Source: an uncultured bacterium
Lineage (GTDB): Bacteria; Bacteroidota; Bacteroidia; Sphingobacteriales; Sphingobacteriaceae
NCBI GenBank assembly: GCA_903958995.1
Contig: CAJBVG010000105.1
Span: 1 to 7,686 of the forward strand
Direction: 5' to 3'
DNA: 7,686 nucleotides
Made by a program: the position numbers and the translations under genes. The stretch's first letter is position 1. Each line of letters opens with the position of its first letter. Under the pieces are notes generated by a model that made no database searches, was not told the origin of the DNA, and worked only from the letters and a program-made list of their open reading frames with translations. Below are positions 1-6,311 of the stretch, piece after piece.

Positions 1-493
1 AGATGATAATGAGAATATTGAATTAGTGCCTGTGAAAGCAAGTGCTGGATATATTAATGGGTATTCGGATCCAGAATTCGTAAGAGAATTGCCAAAATTC
101 CATTTACCGATGCTACAAGGTGGAACATTTAGAGCATTTGAAATTAAAGGAGATTCGATGTTGCCAATTCATCCAGGTAGTATTATTGTAGGTGAATATG
201 TTGATGATTGGAAGTCTATTAAAAACAACGACACCTACATTGTTATTAGTAAAAATGATGGTATTGTTTATAAACGTGTAATGAATCGCATCAAGGAGCA
301 GAAAACCTTAGTGTTGAAGTCAGATAACAAAGCATACGATCCCTATCCTATTGGCATTGATGAAGTGATGGAAGTTTGGAAAGCCAAAGCATTTATTAGC
401 ACATCATTCCCAGAACCAGAGCAAGAAATGAGTATTGGGCAATTGACTAATATTATGATGGAAATGCAGAAGAAGATTAATTCAATTAGTTAA
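1..493 (+). CDS. LexA-like transcriptional regulator, S24 peptidase domain (5' partial)
   Basis: C-terminal part of a LexA/CI-type regulator. Its reading frame is open to the left edge (in frame from base 2), so the true start and the expected N-terminal helix-turn-helix lie outside the window; the GTG at 26 is only an internal codon. What remains is an S24 peptidase (self-cleavage and dimerisation) domain. The nucleophile Ser is in GDSM (codon 155-157) and the general-base Lys is in YKRV (codon 272-274), 39 residues later, close to LexA spacing. An Ala-Gly pair in KASAGY (codons 44-49) lies about 36 residues before the Ser, where LexA and CI are cleaved, so both catalytic residues and a plausible cleavage site are present. 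The tail after about base 420 is rich in Met, Gln and Lys and could be helical. Regulators of this kind are common in Bacteroidota. The target genes, and whether this one answers DNA damage, cannot be read here. No phage genes are nearby. Confidence 0.85.
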   Translation, partial: DDNENIELVPVKASAGYINGYSDPEFVRELPKFHLPMLQGGTFRAFEIKGDSMLPIHPGSIIVGEYVDDWKSIKNNDTYIVISKNDGIVYKRVMNRIKEQKTLVLKSDNKAYDPYPIGIDEVMEVWKAKAFISTSFPEPEQEMSIGQLTNIMMEMQKKINSIS

Positions 494-496
494 TAT

Positions 497-532
497 GAAC
501 AATTTGGTCAATTTGAACAATTTGAACAATTT
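497..532. repeat. Tandem 9-bp direct repeat, four units
   Basis: Four head-to-tail copies of GAACAATTT begin three bases after the S24 regulator stop codon: 497-505, 506-514 (first bases changed to GGTCAATTT), 515-523 and 524-532. Three copies are identical. The array lies between convergent genes, so changes in copy number would not alter either protein. It forms no hairpin, so it is not an intrinsic terminator. Confidence 0.85.
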
Positions 533-540
533 GATATAAG

Positions 541-617
541 ACACTGGACGCTAGACGAAAGACTTTTTACGAAATACGAGTTACGAATTACTAACTACGA
601 ATTTCGAGGTACGAGAA
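541..617. repeat. Degenerate 7-bp (heptamer) repeat array, about eleven units
   Basis: The 77 bases divide exactly into eleven consecutive 7-mers starting at 541, 548, 555, 562, 569, 576, 583, 590, 597, 604 and 611. Ten begin with AC and the other with TC. The core units resemble ACGAATT (exact at 583 and 597; ACGAAAT at 569, ACGAGTT at 576). The first units are ACACTGG, ACGCTAG and ACGAAAG, so the unit drifts along the array. The array stops one base before the mgtE stop codon. It looks like an eroded intergenic tandem repeat; any function is unknown. Confidence 0.7.
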
Positions 618-618
618 A

Positions 619-1968
619 TTAGAGTAGGAAATAAGATCCAATTCCTAATATTAATAGGAAACCTAAGGTATCGGTGAAGGCGGTTAATATAATTGAAGAT
701 GCTACAGCTGGATCGAAGCCTAATTTTTCTAAGATAATTGGAACGGATGCTCCTGTAATGCCTGCAATCAAAAGATTTCCGAACATAGCTAGAAATACTA
801 CCAAGCCGAGTAATGGTGAATGGTTATTTAATGAAGCCACTACGGCTACAACTGTTCCGAATATTAATCCGTTCATTAAACCAACGAGTACTTCTTTTTT
901 AATTGTACCGATAACTTTAGAATCTGGTAAAGTATTTAAGGAAATCCTACGAATGGTTACTGCTAGCGCTTGAGTTCCAGCATTACCACCCATTCCTGCA
1001 ATTATGGGCATGAACGTAGCCAACAATGTAATTTTTTGAATAGTGGGTTGAAAAACATAAACCACTGAACTGGCAAGGAATGCTGTAAACATATTCACCA
1101 TTAACCAAGGTACTCTGCTTTTTAAGGCATCTTTCCAATTACCACTCAATTCTTCTTCATCAGAAACGTTTGCAATCTTTAAGATATCTTCAGTAGTCTC
1201 TTCTTCTAAAACGTCCATTACGTCGTCGAATGAAACAACCCCTAGTAAATGCATAGTTTTATCAACTACAGGAATACCAGGTAAGTTATATTGAGAAAGT
1301 AATTGAGCCACGTCCTCTTGGTCGGTATCGGTATAAACAAAGATGAGTTCATCATCTAATAACTCATCGATTTGAGTGTATGGTTTAGCTTTTATTAAGT
1401 TTTTTAAAGATACTGTACCTACAAGGTGTTCATCATTATCAACAACATATATTGCATAAAAATTCTCTGTTTCTTCAGATTGATGAGCTACTTCTTCAAG
1501 AGCGTCACGTTTATTTAAAGAACGATGAATTTGAATGAATTCGGTGGACATTAATCCCCCGGCAGTTTCTTCGTTATAGGTTAAAAGTTTACGAATCTCC
1601 GAAGCATCTTCTTTATCGATATTATCAAGGATTTCTTCTCTTTTTTCTTCCGATAATTGAGATACGATATCGGTAGCATCATCATATGATAATTCTTCAA
1701 CGATATTGGTTACTAATTCAGAGTTTAATACTTCTAATAACTTTTCGGGATGCGACTCAGGGTCCATTTCCGAAATGGCTTCGGAAGCAATATCAATTGG
1801 TAATAAACTTATTAGGATTAACTGTTTTTTCTCCTTAATAAGTTCTAATATTTTCGCAATTTCAGAGGGATGGAGCTCATCCAAAAACGCACGCAAATCT
1901 TGCTCAGGACCTTCAAATAGGTCCTCAATCTTTTCTAGATCGAAGAGAATGTCGTCGCGTTGTTTCAT
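619..1968 (-). CDS. mgtE: Magnesium transporter MgtE
   Basis: Inner-membrane Mg2+-gated Mg2+ channel/transporter. The 449 residues are full family length with all expected parts: an acidic, helical N domain (about 1-135), the ETAGGLM linker (134-140), two CBS domains (about 141-200 and 205-258), a plug helix and a membrane domain with five hydrophobic segments (about 287-449). Diagnostic sites are GMGGNAGTQ (325-333), GFDPAVASS (417-425) and the pore Asp in FTDTLGF (D433, aligning with D432 of the Thermus protein). Acidic residues that sense Mg2+ around the plug helix are kept (D249, D252, E257, E260). By family knowledge, cytosolic Mg2+ bridges these domains and closes the pore. The gene starts 27 bp after the stop of a lipoprotein gene on the same strand and probably shares its transcript. 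The short leader leaves no room for an Mg2+ riboswitch. Confidence 0.96.
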   Translation of the reverse strand: MKQRDDILFDLEKIEDLFEGPEQDLRAFLDELHPSEIAKILELIKEKKQLILISLLPIDIASEAISEMDPESHPEKLLEVLNSELVTNIVEELSYDDATDIVSQLSEEKREEILDNIDKEDASEIRKLLTYNEETAGGLMSTEFIQIHRSLNKRDALEEVAHQSEETENFYAIYVVDNDEHLVGTVSLKNLIKAKPYTQIDELLDDELIFVYTDTDQEDVAQLLSQYNLPGIPVVDKTMHLLGVVSFDDVMDVLEEETTEDILKIANVSDEEELSGNWKDALKSRVPWLMVNMFTAFLASSVVYVFQPTIQKITLLATFMPIIAGMGGNAGTQALAVTIRRISLNTLPDSKVIGTIKKEVLVGLMNGLIFGTVVAVVASLNNHSPLLGLVVFLAMFGNLLIAGITGASVPIILEKLGFDPAVASSIILTAFTDTLGFLLILGIGSYFLL

Positions 1969-1995
1969 CTAAATGGCTATAGGCAATGAGTATAA

Positions 1996-2598
1996 TTATT
2001 GTTGAATTTTTACATCTATAGTCATAGAACGAGTTAATGCAGTTCCAAAGTTTCTAGCACGAACATGGAATGCACCAAGTTTACCAGTAGCTGTTTTGAA
2101 ACCAATTACGTCCCCTATCTTCAAATCAACTGCATTAGTGGCTACAACATTAGAATCTAAATCATTTTGGAACAAAGAATCTGTTGTAAGATTATTAAAA
2201 GTTGAAGGGCTAATATTTAGTTTCAAGAAAGTTGTATTGTTCTTAACGGTCCAAGTTTTAACATTCACCTGTGGATTTTGATCCGTTGATGCATTAAAAA
2301 TAGAGTTCTTAGGAGAAGCTATAACGAATGAATCTGTTGACTGAGAAGCAAAATAATAGATTAAATCAATTTTACTTTGGTTGGTATCTGCTTGTGCTCT
2401 AAAAAACACAGAATCATAAGCTGTTGAATAAAAACTACCGATATTCAGATTAGTTTGAGCTCCTAACACATTCATAGAGTGAGATATTAAAGCAGTATAT
2501 ACAGGTCCAGTTGGAGCTTTTACTTCTTCTTTAGCACATGAAATAAATAAAGTACTAACTATAGAGATCAATAAAATTGGTTTGTAAATATTTTTCAT
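1996..2598 (-). CDS. Putative surface lipoprotein, paralogue of the upstream lipoprotein
   Basis: A 200-residue protein of unknown function. It has a lipoprotein signal peptide: short charged N-terminus, hydrophobic core and lipobox LFISC with the lipidated Cys at 21. The residues after the Cys (AKEE) match the K-(D/E)2 type of lipoprotein export signal described in Capnocytophaga, so exposure on the outside of the outer membrane is plausible. The mature part looks rich in beta strands and in Asn, Thr and Ser. The segment KTWTVKNNTTFLKLN (114-128) matches a segment of the lipoprotein encoded by 2676-3215; QSK-ID near 75-78 and IGDV at 161-164 also match, in the same order, indicating diverged paralogues. 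I see no good promoter between this gene and the terminator upstream, so its expression may depend on read-through or a weak start site. It is followed closely by mgtE. I recognise no named domain. Confidence 0.85.
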   Translation of the reverse strand: MKNIYKPILLISIVSTLFISCAKEEVKAPTGPVYTALISHSMNVLGAQTNLNIGSFYSTAYDSVFFRAQADTNQSKIDLIYYFASQSTDSFVIASPKNSIFNASTDQNPQVNVKTWTVKNNTTFLKLNISPSTFNNLTTDSLFQNDLDSNVVATNAVDLKIGDVIGFKTATGKLGAFHVRARNFGTALTRSMTIDVKIQQ

Positions 2599-2623
2599 AA
2601 CGGTGTGTTTAGATTCCGAAGGT

Positions 2624-2656
2624 AAAAAAAAAGAGCCCTAAAAAGGGCTCTTTTTT
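2624..2656 (-). terminator. Intrinsic terminator of the 2676-3215 lipoprotein gene
   Basis: A perfect inverted repeat pairs 2627-2639 with 2644-2656 around an AAAA loop (2640-2643). The GC-rich part is AGAGCCCT / AGGGCTCT. Read on the minus strand, the hairpin ends in a run of nine T (complement of 2624-2632). It starts 19 bases beyond the stop codon of the lipoprotein gene at 2676. The arms also carry T on the plus strand, so it could work in both directions, but no plus-strand gene ends here. Confidence 0.93.
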
Positions 2657-2675
2657 AAAATATTTACACAAAAAA

Positions 2676-3215
2676 TTATTTTTTGTATGTGAATTGAATC
2701 TTATCTAAGTTGTCTGTAGTAGTTTCAGTGATTGTTCCAACTTTGATAACTACATAACTGTGTGAATATCTAGCATTTTTTGCGATGTAAACATCACCAG
2801 TTGCTAAAACACCAGTAGTTGATGTTGCAGTACCTGCTAAGAATGCAGTATCAGCTTTCGCTTGAGTTGCACCAGCATAGTTGAAGTTGTTTGCTTTAAC
2901 GAAAGTAGTTCCGTTTGAAGTTGTCCATGTTTTAGGGAAAATTACTCCTAAAGTAGGATCTACTGAACTCATATCGATAATATCTTTAGATTGTGTTGCT
3001 CCTGAGCTAGAAACACCAGCATTAGCAACGAAATCCCAAGCACCTTGGTTAGGACCTTGTAAGTTCCAAGTAACACCATTAGCATATTCTACTAATACAG
3101 CACTTGTGTCTGTTGGAGTTGTTGGAGTAACTGTTGTGTCTTCTTCTGAACAAGATGTAAAGCCAACTGAAGCTACTAAACCTGCTAATAAGAATAATTG
3201 AATGTTCTTTTTCAT
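2676..3215 (-). CDS. Putative surface lipoprotein, probably highly expressed
   Basis: A 179-residue protein of unknown function. The signal peptide (MKKN, then a hydrophobic stretch) ends in FTSC, putting the lipidated Cys at 22. The following SEED is acidic, like Bacteroidota lipoprotein export signals, so it is probably surface exposed. A Thr/Pro/Val linker (about 27-38) leads to a compact, beta-rich domain (about 40-179). Landmarks are SKDIIDM (76-82), KTWTTSNGTTFVKAN (95-109), TGDVYIAK (139-146), YVVIKVGT (154-161) and a C-terminal DKIQFTYKK. This pattern resembles small unnamed Bacteroidota lipoproteins I have seen, but I cannot assign a family. It is a diverged paralogue of the 1996-2598 product. 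The gene stands alone between a promoter match and a strong terminator, and it is rich in Ala, Thr, Val and Gly; together these suggest a separate, abundant transcript (inference). Confidence 0.87.
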   Translation of the reverse strand: MKKNIQLFLLAGLVASVGFTSCSEEDTTVTPTTPTDTSAVLVEYANGVTWNLQGPNQGAWDFVANAGVSSSGATQSKDIIDMSSVDPTLGVIFPKTWTTSNGTTFVKANNFNYAGATQAKADTAFLAGTATSTTGVLATGDVYIAKNARYSHSYVVIKVGTITETTTDNLDKIQFTYKK

Positions 3216-3245
3216 AATTTATTTTTGTTTAATTAAGTGTTTTTA

Positions 3246-3276
3246 CAAAAGTCTTAAAATAATGTAACATTTCAAA
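3246..3276 (-). promoter_or_regulatory. Candidate Bacteroidota-type promoter for the 2676-3215 lipoprotein gene
   Basis: On the minus strand, TTTG (3276-3273) is followed after 19 bases by GACTTTTG (3253-3246). The second box differs by one defined base from the Bacteroidota -7 consensus TAnnTTTG, and the spacing is within the usual range. The predicted start near 3240 would give a leader of about 25 bases that is A-rich (AAACAAAAATAAATT), typical of ribosome loading without a Shine-Dalgarno site in this phylum. Confidence 0.5.
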
Positions 3277-3304
3277 CTATTTCGTTACTTTTTTGAGTAA
3301 TGAC

Positions 3305-3865
3305 TTATAACAAGAAGCTCTTGGATTGTGGCCCTACATTGAAAATCAAGTCTAATATGCTCAGATTCGGTACAAAATCCTGTTTATTAGAAAAAACCTG
3401 CTGATATGGTTTTGTGATAAAAGATGGATTTGCTTGATAAATTGGAGCTTCATCAATCAAATTAACGATTAGTGGTTTATCGATTTTAAGAATCGTTAAA
3501 ATGACTTTCATTAATTCTACATTGAATTCCCAAAGGTATTCGGCATTTGGTTTTTCAAAAAAAGGATAGAGTTTATCTTCATAATATTCAAAATAAGCAG
3601 ATCGGCGGTAAGAAGCTTCGAAACTTCTCCAATGTTGTTTCAACCAAGATTCTGCGTAGGATAATATTACTTTATTGTAATTACGGTCTTCTAAGTTTAA
3701 TTTTTGTGTGGGGATGCTGAGTACTTGTTTACCATTAGCACCTACAATTTCAGTTCTATTCCTGGATGATCTTCTCGAATAATGATCGTTTACATGAAGT
3801 ATTAACTCTTCTTGTTTTAAGAATTCTGTGAAATAAGCAATATTAGGTAAATAGTAAATCTGCAT
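3305..3865 (-). CDS. WbqC-like family protein
   Basis: A 186-residue cytosolic protein of the WbqC-like family, first named from an O-antigen locus; its biochemical activity is not established as far as I know. Family marks are present in order: YLPNIAYF near the N-terminus (5-12), RNR (35-37), GANGKQVLSIP (42-52), the helical stretch WLKQHWRSFEASYRRSAYF (74-92, with H78) and the C-terminal QVF...FVPNLSILDLIFNVGP (156-179). The length is normal and no key block is missing. The ATG at 3865 is used because YLPNIAYF follows within four residues, as expected. It reads away from the GWxTD gene across a 105-bp gap. It is 89 bp upstream of the lipoprotein gene on the same strand, which has its own promoter candidate. 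A role in surface polysaccharide or lipid modification is inferred from the family name only. Confidence 0.88.
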   Translation of the reverse strand: MQIYYLPNIAYFTEFLKQEELILHVNDHYSRRSSRNRTEIVGANGKQVLSIPTQKLNLEDRNYNKVILSYAESWLKQHWRSFEASYRRSAYFEYYEDKLYPFFEKPNAEYLWEFNVELMKVILTILKIDKPLIVNLIDEAPIYQANPSFITKPYQQVFSNKQDFVPNLSILDLIFNVGPQSKSFLL

Positions 3866-3909
3866 TTGATGTTAACAATAATTAAACATTTTAATTCTTT
3901 TAGAAAAAA

Positions 3910-3941
3910 TTGAATCCGTAAATTTACGTTAAATATTTCTG
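3910..3941 (+). promoter_or_regulatory. Candidate promoter for the GWxTD-acyltransferase-glycosyltransferase operon
   Basis: On the plus strand, TTG (3910-3912) is followed after 21 bases by TATTTCTG (3934-3941), one defined base away from TAnnTTTG. Transcription would begin near 3948, about 23 bases before the ATG at 3971. The first box is weak, so this is a tentative match. It overlaps the palindrome at 3917-3928. Confidence 0.35.
3917..3928. promoter_or_regulatory. 12-bp perfect palindrome in the divergent promoter region, possible operator
   Basis: CGTAAATTTACG is a perfect inverted repeat near the middle of the 105-bp gap between the divergent WbqC-like and GWxTD genes. It lies between the two boxes of the plus-strand promoter candidate, where a dimeric regulator could act on one or both directions. 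An AT-rich 12-mer palindrome can also arise by chance, so the call is weak. Confidence 0.25.
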
Positions 3942-3970
3942 TTGATACAGTAATAAACACCTAATTTGAT

Positions 3971-5419
3971 ATGAAAAAAGCAATTTACCTATTCATGCTC
4001 TTGGCAATTGTTTCTATTACAACTGCTCAATCGAAAAATCTAAAAGCCTATTTATCGTATTATACGTTTAATACACCTGAACAAAAGCCATATATAGAAA
4101 CACATATTTCTGTATTAGGAAGTTCGGTAAAGTATACGAAAACAAACACAGGTGCTTACCAAGGAAGTATTGGTATAACTCTTCTTGTAAAACAAGCAGA
4201 GAAAATTATTAAAGCAGAGAAGTATAATTTATTGAGTCCTGAATTTAAAGATACCTTAAACATTAATGCTAACTTTTTAGATCAAAAACGTTTTGAACTC
4301 GACAATGGAAAATATACTCTAGAGTTATATATACAAGACAATAATAATTCAAGTAATAAAGATAAAGTTACCCAAGAGTTTGAAGTAAACTTCCCTCCTA
4401 ACAAAATTGCGGTTTCTGATATAGTTTTACTTGAATCTTATGCTAAAGCAACTACAAATAATCAATTTATACGTAACGGTTTTGAATTAATTCCTTTCGT
4501 AAATAATTTCTTGCCGACTAACATCAACAAATTGAGTTTTTATGCAGAAATTTATAACACTCAATTAGTTGCTCCTGATGAATCTTTTTTATTGAGTTAT
4601 TACCTACAAAATGCTGAAGGTTTGAATAAATTAAGTACGTTTATTCAGAACAAAAAAGTAGTTTCTAAAAATGTATTGGTTTTATTAAATGAATTTGATA
4701 TTTCCTTACTGCCTAGTGGAAACTATTATCTAGTAGTTGAATTGCGAAATCGTAATAATGAAGTAATCGCTTCAAAATCAAATTATTTTCAACGCAGTAA
4801 TAAGTCACTCGGTGGCGACTTATCCTCTATAGCTGGAATAGCATACGATAATTCATTTGCTGCGAAATACAGTAAAGAGCAATTGGTTGAAAATATAAAA
4901 GCTTTAACACCTATTTCTAATCAGAATGAGCAGGATTATGTGAAGACACTTTTGGCCAATAATGATGAAATTCAAATGCGTCAATATTTAATATATTTTT
5001 GGGAGAAACGATATCCAGGTGAATCGGCAATTAAATGGGGAGAGTATGAGCAGTTAGTTAAAACTGTTGTTGAAAAATTTTCTTCACCATATACTAAAGG
5101 TTACGATTCTGATCGTGGTGTTGTGTTTTTGAAATATGGCCCTCCTAATAATATTCGATCTAATGATTTTGATAATAGATCCTACCCTTACGAGATTTGG
5201 CAGTATTATAAAATCAAAACATTTTCAAATCGTAAGTTTGTATTTTTTAGTCCCGACAATATTCGCAATGAAATGGTATTGTTGCACTCCAATTTAACAG
5301 GTGAACGTAATGATCCTCAGTGGAAATACAAGATTTTAGCGAGAACAATGAAAAATGCAGATGACACAAATGATGCAGATTATTACGGACAACGTTTAGA
5401 CGCTGATTTTAATGAATAA
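3971..5419 (+). CDS. GWxTD domain-containing exported protein
   Basis: A 482-residue exported protein of a Bacteroidota-typical family with no defined function. The signal peptide spans about 1-19 (MKK, hydrophobic core, TTA before QSK); there is no lipobox Cys, so a periplasmic or secreted soluble form is likely. Residues about 20-280 look like beta-sandwich material. The conserved domain lies near the C-terminus: QYLIYFWEKRYPGE (338-351), GYDSDRGVVFLKYGPP (377-392) and YPYEIWQYY (405-413), then FVFFSPD (423-429). The naming motif GWxTD reads GYDSD here (Trp to Tyr, Thr to Ser), while the DRG, YGPP and YEIW parts are intact. It is the first gene of a three-gene unit: its last eight bases overlap the start of the acyltransferase gene, which points to coupled translation and perhaps a shared envelope role. 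Confidence 0.9.
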   Translation: MKKAIYLFMLLAIVSITTAQSKNLKAYLSYYTFNTPEQKPYIETHISVLGSSVKYTKTNTGAYQGSIGITLLVKQAEKIIKAEKYNLLSPEFKDTLNINANFLDQKRFELDNGKYTLELYIQDNNNSSNKDKVTQEFEVNFPPNKIAVSDIVLLESYAKATTNNQFIRNGFELIPFVNNFLPTNINKLSFYAEIYNTQLVAPDESFLLSYYLQNAEGLNKLSTFIQNKKVVSKNVLVLLNEFDISLLPSGNYYLVVELRNRNNEVIASKSNYFQRSNKSLGGDLSSIAGIAYDNSFAAKYSKEQLVENIKALTPISNQNEQDYVKTLLANNDEIQMRQYLIYFWEKRYPGESAIKWGEYEQLVKTVVEKFSSPYTKGYDSDRGVVFLKYGPPNNIRSNDFDNRSYPYEIWQYYKIKTFSNRKFVFFSPDNIRNEMVLLHSNLTGERNDPQWKYKILARTMKNADDTNDADYYGQRLDADFNE

Positions 5420-6311
5420 TTTTTTTTCAAGATTAGGCGTGTTATTGGTAACACTTATCGCATATTTACCATTTCCGATAATCTATTTTATTAGTGATTT
5501 CTTATATGTATTCATTTATTACATTGCTGGATATAGAAAAAAAGTTGTACGCACAAATTTGTTAAATTCATTTCCTGAATTAAGTTCAATTGAACGATTA
5601 AAAATAGAAAAAGACTTTTATCATCATTTATGTGATACTATAATAGAAACACCTAAGATGATAAGTTTTACGGGAGCTCAAATTCGTAATCGCATAAAGA
5701 TGAAAAACTCTGAGCGCTATTTTGAACTCATTAATGAAGGGAAAAGTTTTTGTTTATTATTTGGACATTATCATAATTGGGAGTGGATTTCTGCAGCAAT
5801 CGCTACTTATTCTCCAATAAACATATTTGCAATTTATAAGCCATTAACAAGTAAACCATTTGATAAAATGTTTTACGATATGCGTGCAAAGCATGGAATA
5901 ACACCTTTACCTATGCAAACTTCAATGCGTAGTTTGATGAAGCAATCTAAAGATCAATTTGGAGTAATTATTGTCACGGATCAAACCCCATCGAATATTG
6001 AAAGTAGTTATTGGGCTAAGTTTTTAAATCAAAATACACCTATATTTTTAGGTTCAGAAAAGATTGCTGAACACTTTGAAACATCAGTAATATTTGTAGA
6101 TATAAATCGTGTAAAACGAGGATATTTAGAATTCGAATTTGTAGTTTTAGCTGAAAGTACAAAAGGGCTAAGCGAATTTGAAATTACAGAATTACATACC
6201 CGTTATTTAGAGAAAAGAATTATTGAAAAACCTGCATATTGGCTATGGTCTCACCGACGTTGGAAACACCAAGCTACAGATGCTATTAAAACGAAATATC
6301 ACTTATCATGA
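5412..6311 (+). CDS. Lysophospholipid / lipid A-type acyltransferase (LpxL/HtrB family)
   Basis: An inner-membrane acyltransferase that, by family, moves an acyl chain from acyl-ACP to lipid A or a related lipid. The 299 residues are normal length. Hydrophobic N-terminal segments (about 8-40) anchor it. The HX4E catalytic motif is GHYHNWEW (118-125), with H119 and E124. Further family blocks are DQTPS (190-194), TPIFLGSEKIAE (209-220, substrate-side block) and the C-terminal PAYWLWSHRRWK (274-285). The Gly common in the GHxGNWE form is His (H121) here. The ATG at 5412 overlaps the GWxTD gene by eight bases, and the stop overlaps the next start by four (ATGA), so translation is probably coupled throughout. 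With a glycosyltransferase as partner, the substrate could be lipid A or another glycolipid; sequence alone does not decide. Confidence 0.9.
   Translation: MNNFFSRLGVLLVTLIAYLPFPIIYFISDFLYVFIYYIAGYRKKVVRTNLLNSFPELSSIERLKIEKDFYHHLCDTIIETPKMISFTGAQIRNRIKMKNSERYFELINEGKSFCLLFGHYHNWEWISAAIATYSPINIFAIYKPLTSKPFDKMFYDMRAKHGITPLPMQTSMRSLMKQSKDQFGVIIVTDQTPSNIESSYWAKFLNQNTPIFLGSEKIAEHFETSVIFVDINRVKRGYLEFEFVVLAESTKGLSEFEITELHTRYLEKRIIEKPAYWLWSHRRWKHQATDAIKTKYHLS

Noticed and set aside
26..28. GTG as the start of the S24 protein
   Set aside because: The frame is open and sensible back to base 2, and the S24 domain normally follows a DNA-binding domain, so this is an internal Val codon.
570..606. Possible hairpin CGAAAT ... 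ATTTCG as terminator for the convergent genes
   Set aside because: Only six base pairs with a loop of 25 bases and no T-run; it is a by-product of the heptamer repeat.
494..618. CRISPR-like array
   Set aside because: Repeat units are 7 and 9 bp with no spacers, and there are no cas genes; these are simple tandem repeats.
674..973. 99-residue plus-strand reading frame
   Set aside because: It lies wholly antisense to the mgtE membrane domain, shows no recognisable domain and is explained as a shadow of that gene.
1706..1972. 88-residue plus-strand reading frame opposite the mgtE start
   Set aside because: Antisense to the well-supported N domain of MgtE; Ser/Asn-rich composition is typical of a shadow frame.
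1969..1995. Mg2+-sensing riboswitch ahead of mgtE
   Set aside because: Only 27 bases separate mgtE from the upstream coding region, far too short for a known Mg2+ riboswitch.
2881..3201. 106-residue plus-strand frame, and the 61-residue one at 2096-2281
   Set aside because: Both are antisense to lipoprotein genes that have clear signal peptides and lipoboxes; neither has signals of its own.
3285..3300. TTACT ... AGTAA inverted repeat after the WbqC-like gene
   Set aside because: Five AT-rich base pairs and no T-run on the minus strand side; too weak to call a terminator.
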